Below are positions 1-5,275 of a stretch of 5,346 bases of DNA, one piece after another. The stretch lies in the NCBI GenBank assembly GCA_003647095.1, contig QMME01000310.1:1-5346 (forward strand), given 5' to 3'. The notes under the pieces were generated by a model, which saw only the letters and a list, made by a program, of their open reading frames with translations, had not been told where the DNA came from and did no database searches. This DNA comes from Deltaproteobacteria bacterium (lineage in GTDB: Bacteria > Myxococcota > B64-G9). The stretch's first letter is position 1; the number at the start of each line of letters is the position of its first letter. The translations under genes and the position numbers were made by a program.

Positions 1-302
1 CCCAGGCGCTGGACTTCATCCGCCGGGCCCTGGTACAGGCATCGCTGGCTGGCACCGGCCGCGAGCAGCGGCTGGATCGCTTCCTGCTGGCGGGAAAGAC
101 GGGTACCGCAGGCTGGCCCGAGACTCCCTGGATAACCCATGCCTGGTATGTCGGATTCTTTCCCTGGGACGATCCCCGGCTGGTGCTGGTGGTGTTCAAG
201 GCCCGGGGCACCGGTTCGCACGAGGCTGCGGGAGCCGCCGCCTGGGTGATGGAACGCTACCTGCGGGCTCGACAGGCTTGCCAGACGAAGGGACGGCCAT
301 GA
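1..302 (+). CDS. Penicillin-binding protein, transpeptidase domain C-terminus (5' partial)
   Basis: The reading frame enters from the left edge (first full codon at position 3), giving the last 99 residues before TGA at 300-302. Visible residues 32-35 read KTGT, the third conserved motif of the serine D,D-transpeptidase fold, which lines the active site. It is followed by the usual C-terminal strands (HAWYVGFFP, then a DDPRLVLVVF strand) and a final helix (AAGAAAWVMERYL). Family knowledge: such domains cross-link peptidoglycan stem peptides on the outer face of the inner membrane. The SxxK serine and SxN motif lie outside the window, so class (FtsI/PBP2-like, class A, or a shorter stand-alone PBP) cannot be decided. 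The basic tail (RARQACQTKGRP) ends inside the next gene, with a 4-base ATGA overlap that suggests translational coupling to the SpoIID-type gene. Assignment to the transpeptidase superfamily is firm; the subtype is open. Confidence 0.88.
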   Translation, partial: QALDFIRRALVQASLAGTGREQRLDRFLLAGKTGTAGWPETPWITHAWYVGFFPWDDPRLVLVVFKARGTGSHEAAGAAAWVMERYLRARQACQTKGRP

Positions 303-1480
303 AGGTCTCACTGCTGGTCCTGGTGGTGTCCCTGGCGGGGGCCAAGGAACCGGCAACCCACCAGCCCCCGTCGGTACGGATAAGACTTCTGGAAAAGCAC
401 TCACCCCGGCACCTAGACTGCAGCACGGTCAGTGGAGCGGCGTTGTTGGTGCAGGGTGGCTCGGGAAAAGATCTCAAGCTGAAGCGGGTGTCTTTCGACT
501 GCCGCCGCTCCGACGAGGTGTGCCTGGCAAGCAGGGGCCGGGAAATCTGCCGCCGCTATTTTCGTCTCCGGACGGAGCGAAGCGGAGACGGCATCGTGGT
601 TGCCACCGGCAGCCTGTCTCGGCGTACTTACGACGGCCTGCTGGAGATTGCTCCCACCGGCGGCCACTGTCGCCTGGTGAACGAACTGCCGGTGGACGAC
701 TATGCCGAGGCAGTGGCTTGCGCCGAGATGAAGGGTGCTCCCCGGCAAGCCCTGCTGGCTCAGGTGGTGGCAGCCCGCAGCTACGCCCTGGCCAGCGCCG
801 GTAAGCATCCCGGCAGCGGATATGATTTCTGCGATCTGACCCATTGCCAGCATTACCTGGGCAGCGGCGCCTGCTCGCCTGCCACCAGGCAAGGGCTGCG
901 CCAGGTTCGCGGCCTGGTGCTCACCTACCAGCAGCGACCGGCCGAGACCGTCTACTTCTCCACCTGTGCCGGGCACACCGCCTCTGCCCGGGACATCTGG
1001 GGCAAGCGGGCTGATCGTATCTACCTGCGCGGGAGCCCCGACGGCGACGGACCCAACTGCCAGGACTCACCGCACCTGAGCTGGCGCCTGGAGGTGGATG
1101 CCGGCAGGTTGTGTGCCTTGTTGCGAAGGCAGTACCCGCAACTGGACAAACCGGTCAGCGGCGACTGCCGGGTAGAGGTGGAACGACTCGGCGCCGGTGG
1201 CTGGGTCCGGACGGTGCTGGTCACCGGCGGGACCCGCCTGCACCTCAGCGGGGAGCAGTTTCATCTGCTTCTGGGCCGGGTGCTGGGGTGGGGCAGGTTC
1301 AAGAGCGCGCGGTTCACCATAGAGCGGCAGGGCCGGGTGTATGTCTTTCGTGGTCGCGGACTGGGTCACGGCGTGGGCATGTGCCAGTATGGAGCCATGG
1401 GAATGGCCCGGCGGGGTTTCGATTACCGGCGGATACTTCGGCACTACCATCCGCATACCAGCCTGGAGAAGTTGTGGTGA
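299..1480 (+). CDS. Exported SpoIID/LytB-domain protein, putative peptidoglycan lytic transglycosylase
   Basis: A 393-residue protein. The start is ATG 299, which overlaps the upstream stop as ATGA, has AGGGA five bases ahead, and opens a short signal peptide (MK, hydrophobic residues 3-14, likely cut after AGA). A TTG at 278 is in frame but would spoil the signal. The SpoIID domain covers roughly residues 105-393: NELPVDDYAEAV (128-139), AEM with Glu143, QALLAQVVAARSYAL (150-164), DLTHCQHY (179-186), and the C-terminal GLGHGVGMCQYGA (354-366) followed by ILRHYHP. In characterised SpoIID proteins the equivalent Glu of the xEM motif cleaves glycan strands stripped of stem peptides. Residues around Cys178/His182/Cys183 resemble the Cys/His zinc site described for clostridial SpoIID. 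Fourteen cysteines are unusual. The setting, between a transpeptidase and a secreted peptidase, implies wall remodelling in growth or division rather than sporulation. The family call is strong; enzymatic activity is inferred. Confidence 0.93.
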   Translation: MKVSLLVLVVSLAGAKEPATHQPPSVRIRLLEKHSPRHLDCSTVSGAALLVQGGSGKDLKLKRVSFDCRRSDEVCLASRGREICRRYFRLRTERSGDGIVVATGSLSRRTYDGLLEIAPTGGHCRLVNELPVDDYAEAVACAEMKGAPRQALLAQVVAARSYALASAGKHPGSGYDFCDLTHCQHYLGSGACSPATRQGLRQVRGLVLTYQQRPAETVYFSTCAGHTASARDIWGKRADRIYLRGSPDGDGPNCQDSPHLSWRLEVDAGRLCALLRRQYPQLDKPVSGDCRVEVERLGAGGWVRTVLVTGGTRLHLSGEQFHLLLGRVLGWGRFKSARFTIERQGRVYVFRGRGLGHGVGMCQYGAMGMARRGFDYRRILRHYHPHTSLEKLW

Positions 1481-2193
1481 GGGAGAAATTCACCATCCTG
1501 CTGTCTGCGCTCCTGCTGATGCAATCGGGCGGAACCCGGGCGGCAGAGACCATCGCCGCCTGTGAACAGTTGGAGATGGTATTGCCCGACAGCGCCAGCC
1601 GCGAACTGGGTCAGCGCCTGGCGGTGCGGGGATGCCGGGCGGTTCTGCGCCTGGAGAAGTTATTTGCCATCGACATCTCCCAGCCGATTCGCGTTTCTGT
1701 CTGCCGGGACATGACGGAATGGCACCGGCGTAGCGGCCGGCCCTGGTTCGTGGTGGCGGTGCTGCTCGACGATGGGTTGTTGCTGCAACCGCCGCGATCA
1801 CTGGGGCGGGTGGACGCCGGACAGGCACTGGAGCACGAACTGGTCCACTGGTTCATACGCCGGCGGGCCCGGGCCCCGTTACCACGCTGGCTGGAGGAGG
1901 GCCTGGCCCAGAAGCTGGCCCGACAGGAGATGCCGCCGGGCGCCGGCACCACGGCCCTGCCGGCCAGACGCGAGCAATTGCAACGATTGGAACGGAGGCT
2001 GTGTAGTGGCCACTGTTCCCCGGCGAAAATGGCCGTGGACTATTCCACCTGCCTGAGACTGGTTGACTTGCTGGTGCGCCGGGTGGGGCTGGCGAGACTG
2101 ATCGAGGCCCTGCCCCGGCTGGCAGTCAACGGAGACATCTGGCAGGTGACCATTGCTGATGTCCGGCTGGAGCGGTTGCTCTTTGACCGTTGA
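1477..2193 (+). CDS. Secreted peptidase MA-like (gluzincin) metallopeptidase
   Basis: A 238-residue protein starting at GTG 1477, which overlaps the SpoIID stop as GTGA; GGAG lies at 1465-1468, eight bases ahead. GTG 1474 is an in-frame alternative. Residues 1-24 look like a signal peptide (MREK, then hydrophobic ILLSALLLM, probable cleavage near TRAA), so the enzyme should act outside the inner membrane. The catalytic signature is HELVH at 120-124 (two zinc-binding His and the general-base Glu), followed 17 residues later by WLEEGLA at 138-144. There Glu141 is the expected third zinc ligand, as in the peptidase MA-like families. Residues 65-115 hold the beta-rich segment usual before the HExxH helix. 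Six cysteines, including a CSGHC cluster at 176-180, may form disulfides. The substrate is unknown. Coupling to SpoIID suggests envelope proteins or wall-associated peptides, but this is inference. Some relatives have lost activity, though here all core residues are present. Confidence 0.82.
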   Translation: MREKFTILLSALLLMQSGGTRAAETIAACEQLEMVLPDSASRELGQRLAVRGCRAVLRLEKLFAIDISQPIRVSVCRDMTEWHRRSGRPWFVVAVLLDDGLLLQPPRSLGRVDAGQALEHELVHWFIRRRARAPLPRWLEEGLAQKLARQEMPPGAGTTALPARREQLQRLERRLCSGHCSPAKMAVDYSTCLRLVDLLVRRVGLARLIEALPRLAVNGDIWQVTIADVRLERLLFDR

Positions 2194-2211
2194 GGTTGTA
2201 TGTATGCGAAC

Positions 2212-2218
2212 AAGGAGG
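2212..2218 (+). promoter_or_regulatory. Strong Shine-Dalgarno sequence deciding a TTG start
   Basis: AAGGAGG is complementary to the 16S rRNA 3' end over its full length and ends eight bases before TTG 2227. It lies inside the coding region if ATG 2200 were used, and that ATG has only a poor GAGG-like sequence ahead of it. This favours TTG 2227 as the start of the hydrolase gene. Confidence 0.7.
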
Positions 2219-2226
2219 CTGCAATA

Positions 2227-3063
2227 TTGACACAGAAAGCACGGGAAGGATTCTTCACCGCGCGGGACGGCCTGCGCCTGTTTTCCAGGATCTGGCCAGC
2301 CGAGAGAGGGCGGGGTACGCTGCTGTTGGTGCACGGTTTCGCCGAGCACAGCGGTCGTTATGCGCGCCTGGCCGAAGACCTCAACCAGGCCGGCTACTGC
2401 CTGGCGACGTTCGATCTGCGCGGCCATGGGCGAAGTGAGGGTCGCCGGGCCCACATTGACAGCTTCGATGATTATCTGGGCGATTGTCGTGCCTTCATCG
2501 AGCAACTGGGCGATGAGTGCCCACGCCCGCACTGGTTGCTCGGACACTCCATGGGAGGGCTGATCGCGGCTCGCTACCGGCAGCGTCACGGAGGAGAATT
2601 TGTCGGGCTGGTGCTGAGTTCGCCGTTCCTGGGATTCGCCATCAAGGTGCCGGCCATCAAGGCACTGGCCGGCAGGGCGCTTTCCTCGCTCTGGCCCACC
2701 CTGGCCATGAAGACCGGCCTCGATCCTACGGTGCTTAGTCATGACCGGCAGGTGGTAGAGGAATACCGCAACGATCCCCTGGTAAGCGATATCGCCACCG
2801 CCCGCTGGTTCACCGAGGTCATCCAGGCTCAGCAGGAGGCCCGGAAGCAAGCCGGCAGCCTTGCCGGCCCCCTGCTGGTGCTACAGGCCGGCGACGACCG
2901 GCTGTCATCGCTCCAGACCACCCAGGCATTCTTCGATGCCTATGGCGGCGTTGACAAGCAGATCCAAGTCTATGACGGTTTCCTGCACGAGGTGTTCAAC
3001 GAGAACGAGCGCCAGCGCCCCCTGGAAGATCTCCTGTCCTGGCTGGGAGAGCACACTGCATGA
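2227..3063 (+). CDS. Alpha/beta hydrolase, monoacylglycerol lipase / lysophospholipase type
   Basis: With TTG 2227 the protein has 278 residues; ATG 2200 in the same frame would give 287. The TTG is preferred because AAGGAGG sits eight bases upstream, and the extra nine residues add nothing to the fold. Motifs (278-residue numbering): oxyanion-loop LLVHGFAEHSGRY from 33, DLRGHGRSEG at 63-72, nucleophile elbow GHSMGG with Ser108, acid Asp224 in AGDDRL, and His254 in FLHEVFNE. This complete triad and the HEVFNE ending are typical of the Hydrolase_4/serine aminopeptidase S33-like group that includes monoacylglycerol lipase and PldB-type lysophospholipases. No signal peptide is seen, so it should be cytoplasmic or membrane-peripheral. 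A cap region covers about 132-205. The stop overlaps the next start as ATGA, linking it to a phospholipid synthase and supporting a lipid substrate, which remains inference. The family is certain; the substrate is not. Confidence 0.9.
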   Translation: MTQKAREGFFTARDGLRLFSRIWPAERGRGTLLLVHGFAEHSGRYARLAEDLNQAGYCLATFDLRGHGRSEGRRAHIDSFDDYLGDCRAFIEQLGDECPRPHWLLGHSMGGLIAARYRQRHGGEFVGLVLSSPFLGFAIKVPAIKALAGRALSSLWPTLAMKTGLDPTVLSHDRQVVEEYRNDPLVSDIATARWFTEVIQAQQEARKQAGSLAGPLLVLQAGDDRLSSLQTTQAFFDAYGGVDKQIQVYDGFLHEVFNENERQRPLEDLLSWLGEHTA

Positions 3064-3797
3064 GCAGCCGCCGCGCCCTGGTGCCTTGCACCGTTACCTG
3101 CTTGAGCATGATGCTGGGGCTGGCCTCCGTGGCGCTCACGCTCAACGGCCTTTACTACTGGGCAACCTGGACCATACTGTGGTGCGTACTGGCAGACAAG
3201 CTGGACGGTAGCGTGGCCAGGTTGTTGCAAGCCAGTTCTCCTCTGGGAGCACAGCTCGATTCCATGTCGGACCTGATCTCCTTCGGAGTGGCACCGGCGG
3301 TACTGGTCTTCGCCCTGGCCACACGGCAGGGCGGCCTGACGGCAGGTTCCCCCAGCGGTGTACTGGCGGCCCTGGGTTGCGGCTTCTATACTGTAGCCGC
3401 GGCGGTACGCCTGGCTCGTTACAACCTGGCCGAGCATCCTGCTGGTGAGCGATTCTTTTCCGGCGTGCCCACCACCTCGGGAGGAGCCATTTCCGGTACT
3501 GCCTTGGCCATCTGGTTCAAGTACCAGTTACCGGAAAGTTGGTTGCCCTACGGAGTGGGTTTGCTGGTGCTGCTGGGCGTCGGCATGCTCTCTTCACTGC
3601 CGGTACCCAAAGTGGTGCCGCGGAGACATAGGGCGGTCAACATATTCCAGATGGCCAATGTGGTTGCCGTGTACCTGTGTGGCATACTAATGGTGTTTCC
3701 GGAGTACCTGTTTGCGCTGGTCAGCGGCTACATCGTGTTCGGCACGCTGTATGGCCTGTTGTCCGCAGGGGAGCAACGGGCGCAAGCACAGGAGTGA
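3060..3797 (+). CDS. CDP-alcohol phosphatidyltransferase, phosphatidylserine synthase (PssA)-like
   Basis: A 245-residue integral membrane protein starting at ATG 3060, overlapping the hydrolase stop as ATGA, with GGAG at 3046-3049. The CDP-alcohol phosphatidyltransferase signature is complete: Asp46, Asp49-Gly50, Ala53-Arg54, Gly63, Asp67 and Asp71, in the exact spacing D-x2-DG-x2-AR-x8-G-x3-D-x3-D. Family knowledge: these Asp residues bind divalent metal and CDP-diacylglycerol, and the last one acts as base. ISFGVAPA (73-80), RLARYN (117-122) and FSGVPTTSGG (133-142) resemble type II PssA, which makes phosphatidylserine from CDP-diacylglycerol and serine in the inner membrane. Hydrophobic segments near 8-30, 32-46, 72-88, 99-118, 142-154, 162-182, 195-213 and 215-235 fit the 6-8 helices of the family. 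Other head-group acceptors cannot be excluded, so no gene symbol is given. Adjacent lipase and synthase genes suggest phospholipid turnover. Confidence 0.88.
   Translation: MSSRRALVPCTVTCLSMMLGLASVALTLNGLYYWATWTILWCVLADKLDGSVARLLQASSPLGAQLDSMSDLISFGVAPAVLVFALATRQGGLTAGSPSGVLAALGCGFYTVAAAVRLARYNLAEHPAGERFFSGVPTTSGGAISGTALAIWFKYQLPESWLPYGVGLLVLLGVGMLSSLPVPKVVPRRHRAVNIFQMANVVAVYLCGILMVFPEYLFALVSGYIVFGTLYGLLSAGEQRAQAQE
3790..3794 (+). promoter_or_regulatory. Ribosome binding site of the FHA gene
   Basis: AGGAG sits at the very end of the upstream coding region, with eight bases to ATG 3803 but only two to ATG 3797 and none to GTG 3794. The spacing favours ATG 3803 as the FHA start, although ATG 3797 overlapping the previous TGA by one base remains possible. 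Confidence 0.5.
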
Positions 3798-3802
3798 TGG
3801 AC

Positions 3803-4174
3803 ATGGGCAACGACTGGGACGACGAGACCAGGGGATCTCCCACCAGGCAATTCATGGTGGCGCGCAGCGGCAAGAGCGCCCGGCCCGCGGTGTTGCGACA
3901 GGTACAGGGGCCGGGAATGGGCAGAACTTTCCTGGTGGGCGAGCAGGAAGTCATAGTGGGCCGTGGTGAACAGGCCGACATCAAGGTCGATTCCCTGGAG
4001 GTGTCTCGCCGTCACGTGGTCATTCGTCAAGTGAGAGCCGGTTACCGCATCGAGGACCAGCGTAGCCGCAACGGTACCCTTCTCAACGGTGTACGGGTTC
4101 ATGCCGCCGTGCTCAGTCACGGCGACAAGATCGCCATCGGTGACGCCGTGTTCGAGTTCGAGGAAAGCCGCTGA
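3803..4174 (+). CDS. Small single-domain FHA protein (phosphothreonine-binding adaptor)
   Basis: With ATG 3803 the protein has 123 residues; ATG 3797 would give 125. The FHA domain occupies about residues 28-121 with all hallmark residues: VGRGEQADI (52-60, with Gly53-Arg54), VSRRH (67-71, Ser68 and His71), RNGTLLNG (89-96), and a closing HGDKIAIGDAVFEFE. In known FHA domains the Arg, Ser and Asn at these places contact phosphothreonine, so binding should be intact. No transmembrane or catalytic part is present, so it is a free cytoplasmic adaptor. The N-terminal tail (about residues 1-20) is acidic and flexible-looking with Thr9 in DDET and Thr14, recalling the kinase-targeted N-terminal threonines of GarA-like proteins; that comparison is inference. 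The stop is joined to the next start as TGATG, making the metallohydrolase the most likely functional partner. No Ser/Thr kinase gene is in the window. Confidence 0.9.
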   Translation: MGNDWDDETRGSPTRQFMVARSGKSARPAVLRQVQGPGMGRTFLVGEQEVIVGRGEQADIKVDSLEVSRRHVVIRQVRAGYRIEDQRSRNGTLLNGVRVHAAVLSHGDKIAIGDAVFEFEESR

Positions 4175-5106
4175 TGGACATTTTCGTGAGCTTTTGGGGA
4201 ACACGCGGGTCCATTCCCACGCCGGGATTCCGTACCAGTCGTTTCGGCGGCAACACCGCCTGCCTGGAACTGCACACCAACAATACCCTGGTGGTATGCG
4301 ACGGCGGCAGCGGCATGCGGGAACTGGGCCTGGACATGCTGGATCGCAACCTGGATGCGGTCACCGGCCACCTGTTCTTCAGCCACACCCACTGGGACCA
4401 CATCCAGGGTTTTCCCTTCTTTCCACCGGTATACGATCCCCGCAACACCTTCTACGTCTACACCAGCGGGCCTGACGATCGCACCTTCGAGTTGCTGACC
4501 GGGCAGATGAAGTCGGACTATTTCCCGGTGGAATTCTCGGAGCTGCGCGCCCGCGTCGAGCGCCGTGACCTGGATGCCGTCGGCGGCAGGGTAGGGGACT
4601 TCCAGGTCGACAGCCTGGCTCTGAACCACCCGGGCGGGGCCACCGGCTTTCGCTTCCGGTGTGGTGACGTCAAGATCGTCTACCTGTCCGACCACGAACT
4701 TGATACCTTGCTGGATAACCGGCAACAGGCCCTGGATAGTCCAGACCTACCCCGGCAGATACCGCAACGCTTCCTCGACTTCGCCGGAGGGGCCGACCTG
4801 CTGGTAGCCGATGGACAGTACGGTGACGCCGAGTATCTGCAACGAGTGGGCTGGGGGCACAGCCGGGCCACCACCCTGGTAGACCTGGCCCTGCAGGCGA
4901 AGGTAAAGCAGCTGGCCGTCACCCACCATGACCCCATGCAGAGCGACGAGGACGTGGATGCCAAGATCAGGGCCTGCCGACGCCGGGCCCAGAGCCTGGA
5001 AGGGGGCCGGCTGGTGATCTTCGGCGCCCGCGAGGGTGTGCAGCTACGCTTCGAGACCGGTACCTTTCCTCGTAGCGGGGGCGATACACTGGAACGACCC
5101 CTCTAG
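4174..5106 (+). CDS. Metallo-beta-lactamase-fold phosphohydrolase (class II cyclic-nucleotide phosphodiesterase / RNase Z-like)
   Basis: A 310-residue protein from ATG 4174, sharing one base with the FHA stop (TGATG); AGGA at 4161-4164 is a suitable ribosome site. Metal-binding motifs are complete: HTHWDH at 71-76 (His71, His73, Asp75, His76), His152 in NHPGGATGFR, Asp173 in YLSDHE, and THHDP at 250-254. GWGHSRATT (226-234) adds another conserved His. The opening FWGTRGSIPTPG and FGGNTACLEL are typical of a widespread bacterial MBL-fold family annotated as class II 3',5'-cyclic-nucleotide phosphodiesterase-like or RNase Z-like; most members have no proven substrate. There is no signal peptide, so it is cytoplasmic. 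Full length fits the family, with a helical insert at about 174-225 between the last ligands. Coupling to an FHA gene suggests phosphorylation-controlled activity or recruitment, which is inferred. Fold and binuclear metal site are secure; the substrate is unknown. Confidence 0.9.
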   Translation: MDIFVSFWGTRGSIPTPGFRTSRFGGNTACLELHTNNTLVVCDGGSGMRELGLDMLDRNLDAVTGHLFFSHTHWDHIQGFPFFPPVYDPRNTFYVYTSGPDDRTFELLTGQMKSDYFPVEFSELRARVERRDLDAVGGRVGDFQVDSLALNHPGGATGFRFRCGDVKIVYLSDHELDTLLDNRQQALDSPDLPRQIPQRFLDFAGGADLLVADGQYGDAEYLQRVGWGHSRATTLVDLALQAKVKQLAVTHHDPMQSDEDVDAKIRACRRRAQSLEGGRLVIFGAREGVQLRFETGTFPRSGGDTLERPL

Positions 5107-5135
5107 CAAGCAGCGGTAATATCCCCTGTAGCAAG
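5098..5135 (+). repeat. Imperfect 13-base direct repeat around the last stop codon
   Basis: CCCCTCTAGCAAG (5098-5110) and CCCCTGTAGCAAG (5123-5135) match at 12 of 13 bases with a 25-base period. The first copy contains the TAG stop of the metallohydrolase gene. The 12 bases between them (including GGTAATAT) are not repeated. It could be a small local duplication; no function is visible. Confidence 0.6.
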
Positions 5136-5164
5136 TGTTTAAAAGCTCCAGCCGGCAGCCACGC

Positions 5165-5271
5165 GAATCCTCCGGAATCCTCCGGGCCTGTCCCCGCGGA
5201 ATCCTCCGAATCCTCCGGGCCTGTCCCCTGGTTTTCCCTCGTCTTTTCAAATCGTTCGAGCCTGTCGCCCC
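5165..5271. repeat. Two-unit intergenic repeat array with a decayed third fragment
   Basis: Unit 1 (5165-5195) is two abutting GAATCCTCCG 10-mers followed by GGCCTGTCCCC. Unit 2 (5199-5228) is the same, except that its two 10-mers overlap by one base (5199-5208 and 5208-5217). The units are separated by GCG. A degenerate tail, GAGCCTGTCGCCCC, appears at 5258-5271. In unit 1 CCGGA (5172-5176) and TCCGG (5181-5185) form a small inverted repeat around a 4-base loop. On the other strand the tail reads GGGGACAGGCC, recalling the GGGGACAG-type ends of REP-like or transposase-associated intergenic repeats; this resemblance is from memory and unproven. No open frame with recognisable protein content runs through it on either strand. 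Confidence 0.75.
5215..5235 (+). terminator. Possible weak rho-independent terminator
   Basis: CCGGG (5215-5219) can pair with CCTGG (5227-5231), including one G-T pair, around a 7-base loop, and TTTT follows at 5232-5235. It lies about 110 bases after the last stop of the + strand run, overlapping the second repeat unit. The stem is short and the T tract brief, so the operon may end by another mechanism. Confidence 0.25.
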
Positions 5272-5275
5272 GGGC

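Noticed and set aside
278..298. TTG start for the SpoIID gene, adding seven residues
   Set aside because: ATG 299 has a better codon, a ribosome site, the ATGA overlap and a signal peptide beginning directly with MK.
413..976. Minus-strand frame of 187 codons opposite the SpoIID gene
   Set aside because: No motif, low-complexity Ala/Gly/Gln composition, and fully covered by a gene with strong SpoIID signature.
1111..1476. Upstream extension of the metallopeptidase frame inside the SpoIID gene
   Set aside because: The added 122 residues are Arg/Gly/Pro-rich shadow sequence and would bury the clear signal peptide that begins at GTG 1477.
1549..1566. Lipobox-like IAAC (residues 26-29) in the metallopeptidase, suggesting a lipoprotein
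   Set aside because: Charged residues Arg21 and Glu24 separate it from the hydrophobic core, so a normal signal peptidase I site near TRAA is more likely.
1879..2850. Long open frame on the minus strand (323 codons) across the peptidase and hydrolase genes
   Set aside because: It lies opposite two genes with complete family motifs, its translation is Gln/His/Pro-rich without recognisable domains, and open antisense frames are common in GC-rich genes.
3677..3802. N-terminal extension of the FHA frame into the phosphatidyltransferase gene
   Set aside because: The extension lacks family similarity and ATG 3803 has AGGAG at ideal spacing.
5115..5145. AT-rich TAATAT / GTTTAAAA stretch as a promoter
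   Set aside because: No convincing -35 element at proper spacing, and no + strand gene start follows within the window.
5165..5228. Repeat units as a CRISPR array
   Set aside because: The two units are separated by only three bases, so there are no spacers, and the units contain internal 10-mer duplication.
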